IMG/VR virus record: IMGVR_UViG_3300019873_000006
Span: 1 to 21,590 of that record
Length of the DNA: 21,590 bases
From: a virus
Strand: one strand, 5' to 3'
The position numbers and the translations under genes were made by a program. The notes under the pieces were generated by a model. That model did no database searches and was not told where the DNA came from. It saw nothing but the letters and a program-made list of their open reading frames with translations. Below, one piece after another: positions 19,223 through 21,590 of this stretch (position 1 is its first letter; the number at the start of each line of letters is the position of its first letter).

Positions 19223-19531
19223 CTAGATCCAACTCTTGGTGAGGTTGACCCCCCGACGGATCATGCCGACTCGGACGGTTTCGCTGAACCCCTGACCGAT
19301 CTTTGCCCAGGTCGGGAGGAGTGTGGCCAACGGTTCTTGGGTGATGGCGAGGCTCTTGGTGAGGCCGAGGTCGACGACGGTTTCGCCGTCCTGGTCGAAC
19401 GCGTACCAGGTGGGGCCCTCGACGCTGTGGACCTTGAACTGGCCGTTGGACCCGGGGAAGGTGACGATCTTGCCGACCAACGCGATCTTGTCGACGTCGG
19501 CCTGGGGGAGGGTGGTGGTCTGGACGCTCAT
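19223..19531 (-). CDS. Hypothetical 102-residue protein
   Basis: The start is the ATG at 19531 or, six bases upstream and in frame, at 19537. The product MSVQTTTLPQADVDKIALVG continues with strands (KIVTFPGSNGQFKVHSVEGP and WYAFDQDGETVVDLGL) and a helical end (ATLLPTWAKIGQGFSE). The beta-rich first half resembles an SH3-like barrel. It follows the 36-residue membrane gene on the same strand. Function unknown. Confidence 0.68.
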   Translation of the reverse strand: MSVQTTTLPQADVDKIALVGKIVTFPGSNGQFKVHSVEGPTWYAFDQDGETVVDLGLTKSLAITQEPLATLLPTWAKIGQGFSETVRVGMIRRGVNLTKSWI

Positions 19532-19791
19532 GATCATCCCTGCTTCCTTGATCGTTCGGACAAGATCATCGTCATGATCGGCCACACGGCCAGGGGGGAG
19601 ACCATGATGATCACCCGACCCAGTTCGATTGCGTTTGCAAACATGATCTTGTCCTCTCTTGATCTTGGCTTGACCTTGATCGGTAAGCCCGTGACCAGGG
19701 GGAAGATCAACTTCCCCTTGATCATGGACCGGCCGGTCAAGATCAACTGTCAAGATCACCCAGGTGGGGGATGGCCGGGTCCTTTTCGATC
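19532..19791. repeat. GATC cluster
   Basis: GATC starts at 19532, 19550, 19564, 19576, 19609, 19645, 19661, 19678, 19705, 19720, 19741, 19754 and 19788: thirteen in 260 bases, where about one is expected by chance. Most sit in TTGATC, AAGATC or TGATCA context. Five more lie between 19896 and 20047. Part of it comes from start-codon leaders (GATCATG), but most copies lie within or between short frames. It may be a methylation-sensitive or protein-binding region. Confidence 0.6.
19534..19644 (-). CDS. 36-residue membrane peptide
   Basis: A GAGAGG site lies eight bases ahead of the ATG at 19644. The product is MFANAIELGRVIIMVSPLAV then WPIMTMILSERSRKQG: one membrane helix with a basic tail. The same frame continues upstream to an ATG at 19725 (63 residues), which lacks a ribosome site but would use the otherwise empty sequence. 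It lies inside the GATC cluster, so its coding status is moderately uncertain. Confidence 0.45.
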   Translation of the reverse strand: MFANAIELGRVIIMVSPLAVWPIMTMILSERSRKQG

Positions 19792-19967
19792 ATGTACTGG
19801 AGGGCGACCAGGTAGTTTGCTCGGAGGCCCTTCACGTTGCGATTGCGAAGCCTGGGCTGGGGGTTTGCTTCGAGGTTTGCGATTGCAACCTCGGTGATCT
19901 TGCCGGTGAGGAGAGAGATCGACTGGCCACGGACAAGCCGGACCGGGGTGGGAAGGGGGGTGATCAT
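19743..19967 (-). CDS. Hypothetical 74-residue protein
   Basis: GGAGG lies eight bases ahead of the ATG at 19967. The product MITPLPTPVRLVRGQSISLL contains a strand and helix (TGKITEVAIANLEANPQPRL), a basic stretch (RNRNVKGLRANYLVALQYMI) and an acidic end. It is the first gene of the leftward block beside the terminase intergenic region. A longer overlapping frame (to 20127) has poor composition and is rejected. Function unknown. Confidence 0.68.
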   Translation of the reverse strand: MITPLPTPVRLVRGQSISLLTGKITEVAIANLEANPQPRLRNRNVKGLRANYLVALQYMIEKDPAIPHLGDLDS

Positions 19968-20130
19968 TTGGTGCCTCCAGTTGATCTTGGGTACCAGGTG
20001 GGGTTTTCCTCCTGGTGTTCCCCCAGGATATGCCCCGGAGCATGATCATCTCTACCCCTGGAGGGTAAAGAGAAGGCAAAGTCTTCAAGTGTCCGAGTTG
20101 TGGTGGTACATGCACATACGTACCCATGTG

Positions 20131-20290
20131 TGGGGGTAGGTGTGGGTTTAAGGTGTTAGGTCTCCCTTGCCCTGGTATGGGGTGGTGTAGGTGGGTAGGT
20201 GTGGGTATGGGGTGGTATGTCCGTATTGAGTGGGTATGTATGCATGTGGGTGGGTGTGCCCTGGTATGGGGTGATGTGGGGTGATAGGTC
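20131..20290 (+). repeat. G/T-rich tandem-like repeat tract
   Basis: A 20-base unit CCCTGGTATGGGGTG with flanks occurs at 20169-20188 and again at 20258-20277 with one difference. A third partial copy, GGTATGGGGTGGTATG, is at 20204. Between them GGTGTGGG, GTAGGTGGGTAGG and GTGGGTGGGTG fill the tract. The plus strand is nearly free of C and A. Runs of three or four G separated by short loops could form G-quadruplexes. Confidence 0.7.
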
Positions 20291-20386
20291 CTAGATGTCC
20301 GTTTTGTCGCTTCTGCGAGGTTTGCTCTTGATCATCCCGGGCCCAGCGACGCTCCAGTATCTACCGGATGCTCAATTTCCCATTTG

Positions 20387-20409
20387 TAATACCGCCAGGT
20401 AACACCTAG
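20387..20409. promoter_or_regulatory. Operator-like element upstream of the terminase genes
   Basis: GTAATACC (20387-20394) is followed three bases later by AGGTAACACCT (20397-20407), so two half-related units lie side by side. The second matches the window-wide motif exactly. It ends 17 bases before the small terminase ATG, with the ribosome site AGGGTGAGG between. TGTAAT at 20386 is a possible -10 box, in which case the element would cover the transcription start. Confidence 0.6.
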
Positions 20410-20423
20410 AAAGGGTGAGGTAG

Positions 20424-20936
20424 ATGGCAAGTAAGGATGTGGTTGTCCAGCCGGGCAACGGTGACGAGTTCCAGGGCTCCGAGGGCTCGAAGGCTCTGAC
20501 GCCCAAGAGGAGCGACGGCACCCCCGCCCGGAGGAACCACCTGGAGCGCGCGTGGGTGAAGCACCGCCTGATCAGGGACTTCGCTCTGGGCGAGAAGACC
20601 GGTCAGCAGATGGCCGCGGAGTACGGGGTGTCGGCGACGTCGATCTCGGCGTTCAAGAAGCGGAATCTGATGGCCATCGAAGAGGTTAGGAACAACCTCG
20701 CCGACGAGTATGCGGGGGTGTGGGTGGCGCAGAAGATGGCGCGCATCCAGGAGTATCAGGAGGCGGCGGAGAAGATGGCCGATGGGCGTTCTCCGCGTAA
20801 CCAGGAGGTCCTGGTGAGCATCTTGAAGGCTGTCGCCGAGGAGCTGGGCCAGTTGCCGGCGCGTCAGCAGGTCAACGTGTCGACCGAGAACGTCACCTAC
20901 CAGGTGGTCGGCATCCCGCTGGAGGATCTCCAGTGA
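20424..20936 (+). CDS. Terminase small subunit
   Basis: A 170-residue product: a disordered, charged N-terminus (MASKDVVVQPGNGDEFQGSE), a helix-turn-helix (LGEKTGQQMAAEYGVSATSI, then SAFKKRN, about 56-82) for binding the packaging site, a long coiled helix (LADEYAGVWVAQKMARIQEY), a second helix for oligomerisation, and a short tail (VTYQVVGIPLEDLQ) likely to touch the large subunit. The call is strengthened by the large terminase that starts inside its stop codon (GTGA). GAGG precedes the ATG. Confidence 0.85.
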   Translation: MASKDVVVQPGNGDEFQGSEGSKALTPKRSDGTPARRNHLERAWVKHRLIRDFALGEKTGQQMAAEYGVSATSISAFKKRNLMAIEEVRNNLADEYAGVWVAQKMARIQEYQEAAEKMADGRSPRNQEVLVSILKAVAEELGQLPARQQVNVSTENVTYQVVGIPLEDLQ

Positions 20937-21590
20937 CCGATAAGGTGGATGGTCTGATCGAGGAGGCTACGGCCAGGGCGGACAAAGCGCGGCGTGAGGC
21001 TCGGCGCCAGATGGCTCTGGCTGGCCAGTCGAACACCCATCACTATCAGCCTCACGGGACGTGCATCGAGCTGTTCAAGTACCGCGGGGACGAGGTGCTG
21101 TTTGCGGGGCCGGCGGGTACGGGGAAGTCGAGGGCGTGCCTGGAGAAGCTCCACATGATGGCGCTGTTGAATCCGGGGATGCGTGGTCTGATCTGCCGTA
21201 AGACGCTGGCCAGCCTCGGTAGTACCGCCCTGGTGACGTTCGAGCAGCATGTAGCGAAGGAGCATCTGGCCGCGGGGGAGATGAAGTGGTTCGGTGGCTC
21301 GCCGAAGGAGGCGGCCTGCTACCGGTACAAGAACGGGTCGACCATCACGGTGGGCGGCATGGACAAAGCGATGAAGATCATGTCGTCGGAGTACGACATC
21401 GTGTACGTCCAGGAGGCGACGGAGCTCACCGAGCTGGACTGGGAGTCGATCACCACGCGCCTGAGGAACGGCAAGGTGTCGTTCCAGCAGTTGATGGCGG
21501 ACGCGAACCCCGATGTGCCGACGCACTGGCTGAAGGTGCGCTGCGACAAGGGGAAGACGCAGATGATCCGCAGCCGGCATGAGGACAACC
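20933..21590 (+). CDS. Terminase large subunit, N-terminal part
   Basis: The GTG at 20933 overlaps the small subunit's stop codon. The visible 219 residues hold the packaging ATPase: Walker A LFAGPAGTGKS (59-66), CRKTLASLG as the adenine-side loop, Walker B DIVYVQEATEL (155-165, catalytic Glu161), and LMADANP (188-193) as the coupling motif. This motor drives DNA into the capsid. The C-terminal nuclease domain lies beyond the right edge. Confidence 0.93.
   Translation, partial: MTDKVDGLIEEATARADKARREARRQMALAGQSNTHHYQPHGTCIELFKYRGDEVLFAGPAGTGKSRACLEKLHMMALLNPGMRGLICRKTLASLGSTALVTFEQHVAKEHLAAGEMKWFGGSPKEAACYRYKNGSTITVGGMDKAMKIMSSEYDIVYVQEATELTELDWESITTRLRNGKVSFQQLMADANPDVPTHWLKVRCDKGKTQMIRSRHEDN

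Larger units (their letters stand above)
19968..20423. other. 456-base non-coding region before the terminase genes
   Basis: I find no convincing gene here. It separates leftward and rightward transcription and must contain both promoters. The first 130 bases hold CCTGG/CCAGG-type inverted bits and CACAT-ATGTG (20114-20131). The middle is G/T-rich repeats (20131-20290). The last 130 bases hold ordinary sequence, a CTACCGG, and the operator-like element. A packaging start site (cos or pac) commonly lies next to the small terminase gene, so it is a candidate for that role. Confidence 0.55.

Noticed and set aside
19130-19897. Plus-strand frame of 255 residues in the GATC-rich region
   Set aside because: It is antisense to three short genes, lacks a ribosome site and shows no domain.
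19756-20127. Minus-strand 123-residue frame overlapping the 74-residue gene, with a TGATCATG-like internal start at 20044
   Set aside because: It is Pro/Arg/His-rich and low complexity. The overlapping 19743-19967 frame has better residue makeup and a GGAGG site.

Overview
The window is a piece of an actinobacteriophage genome, or of a prophage. The likely host is Streptomyces or a close relative. The reasons are high G+C, many GTG starts, tightly overlapping small genes (ATGA and GTGA junctions), phage tRNA genes, a GH25/amidase endolysin, and a terminase small/large pair at the right end. No integrase, capsid or tail gene is visible. The large terminase runs off the right edge, so virion genes probably follow there. 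Host and lifestyle are inferred from gene content only.

Layout. (1) Positions 1-9833 are transcribed leftward. In transcription order this block holds two small membrane proteins (holin candidates), a mini zinc ribbon, tRNA-Met, a run of small regulators (two HTH domains plus a zinc finger, and a solo WYL-like protein), an endonuclease VII/NUMOD4/Cas4-like nuclease group, a proline/alanine-tailed protein, tRNA-Asn, a metallophosphoesterase, many small genes including a DUF3310 protein, and the endolysin. (2) Positions 9834-9916 form a divergent control region. (3) Positions 9917-14963 are transcribed rightward: a ribbon-helix-helix protein, many small zinc-binding proteins, an excisionase-type HTH, a RepA-like AAA helicase, then an iteron-like repeat array that looks like a replication origin. 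(4) A bidirectional terminator at 14974-15003 separates this block from another leftward block, 15013-19967. That block holds tiny genes, an FtsK/Tra-like ATPase, a tRNA-like minihelix, and a set of small genes whose starts share TGATCATG. (5) Positions 19968-20423 are non-coding, with a G/T-rich repeat tract, and lead into the rightward terminase genes.

Three non-coding signals stand out. The first is a dispersed palindromic motif, consensus CAGGT-N3-ACCTG with core GGTAACACC. It occurs in the divergent region, ahead of or inside the rightward early genes, ahead of the 15802 gene and just ahead of the terminase genes, and it suggests one regulon controlled by a phage-coded repressor; the ribbon-helix-helix protein at 9917 is a candidate. 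The second is the array of AGTTGTA/AGTTGCA repeats, mostly about 11 bp apart, directly after the helicase gene. The third is an extreme local cluster of GATC (13 in about 260 bp) near 19532-19791. The window also codes for an unusual number of small zinc-ribbon proteins, several sharing a C-x2-C-x14-H-x(n)-C module that is also duplicated at the N-terminus of the Cas4-like nuclease.
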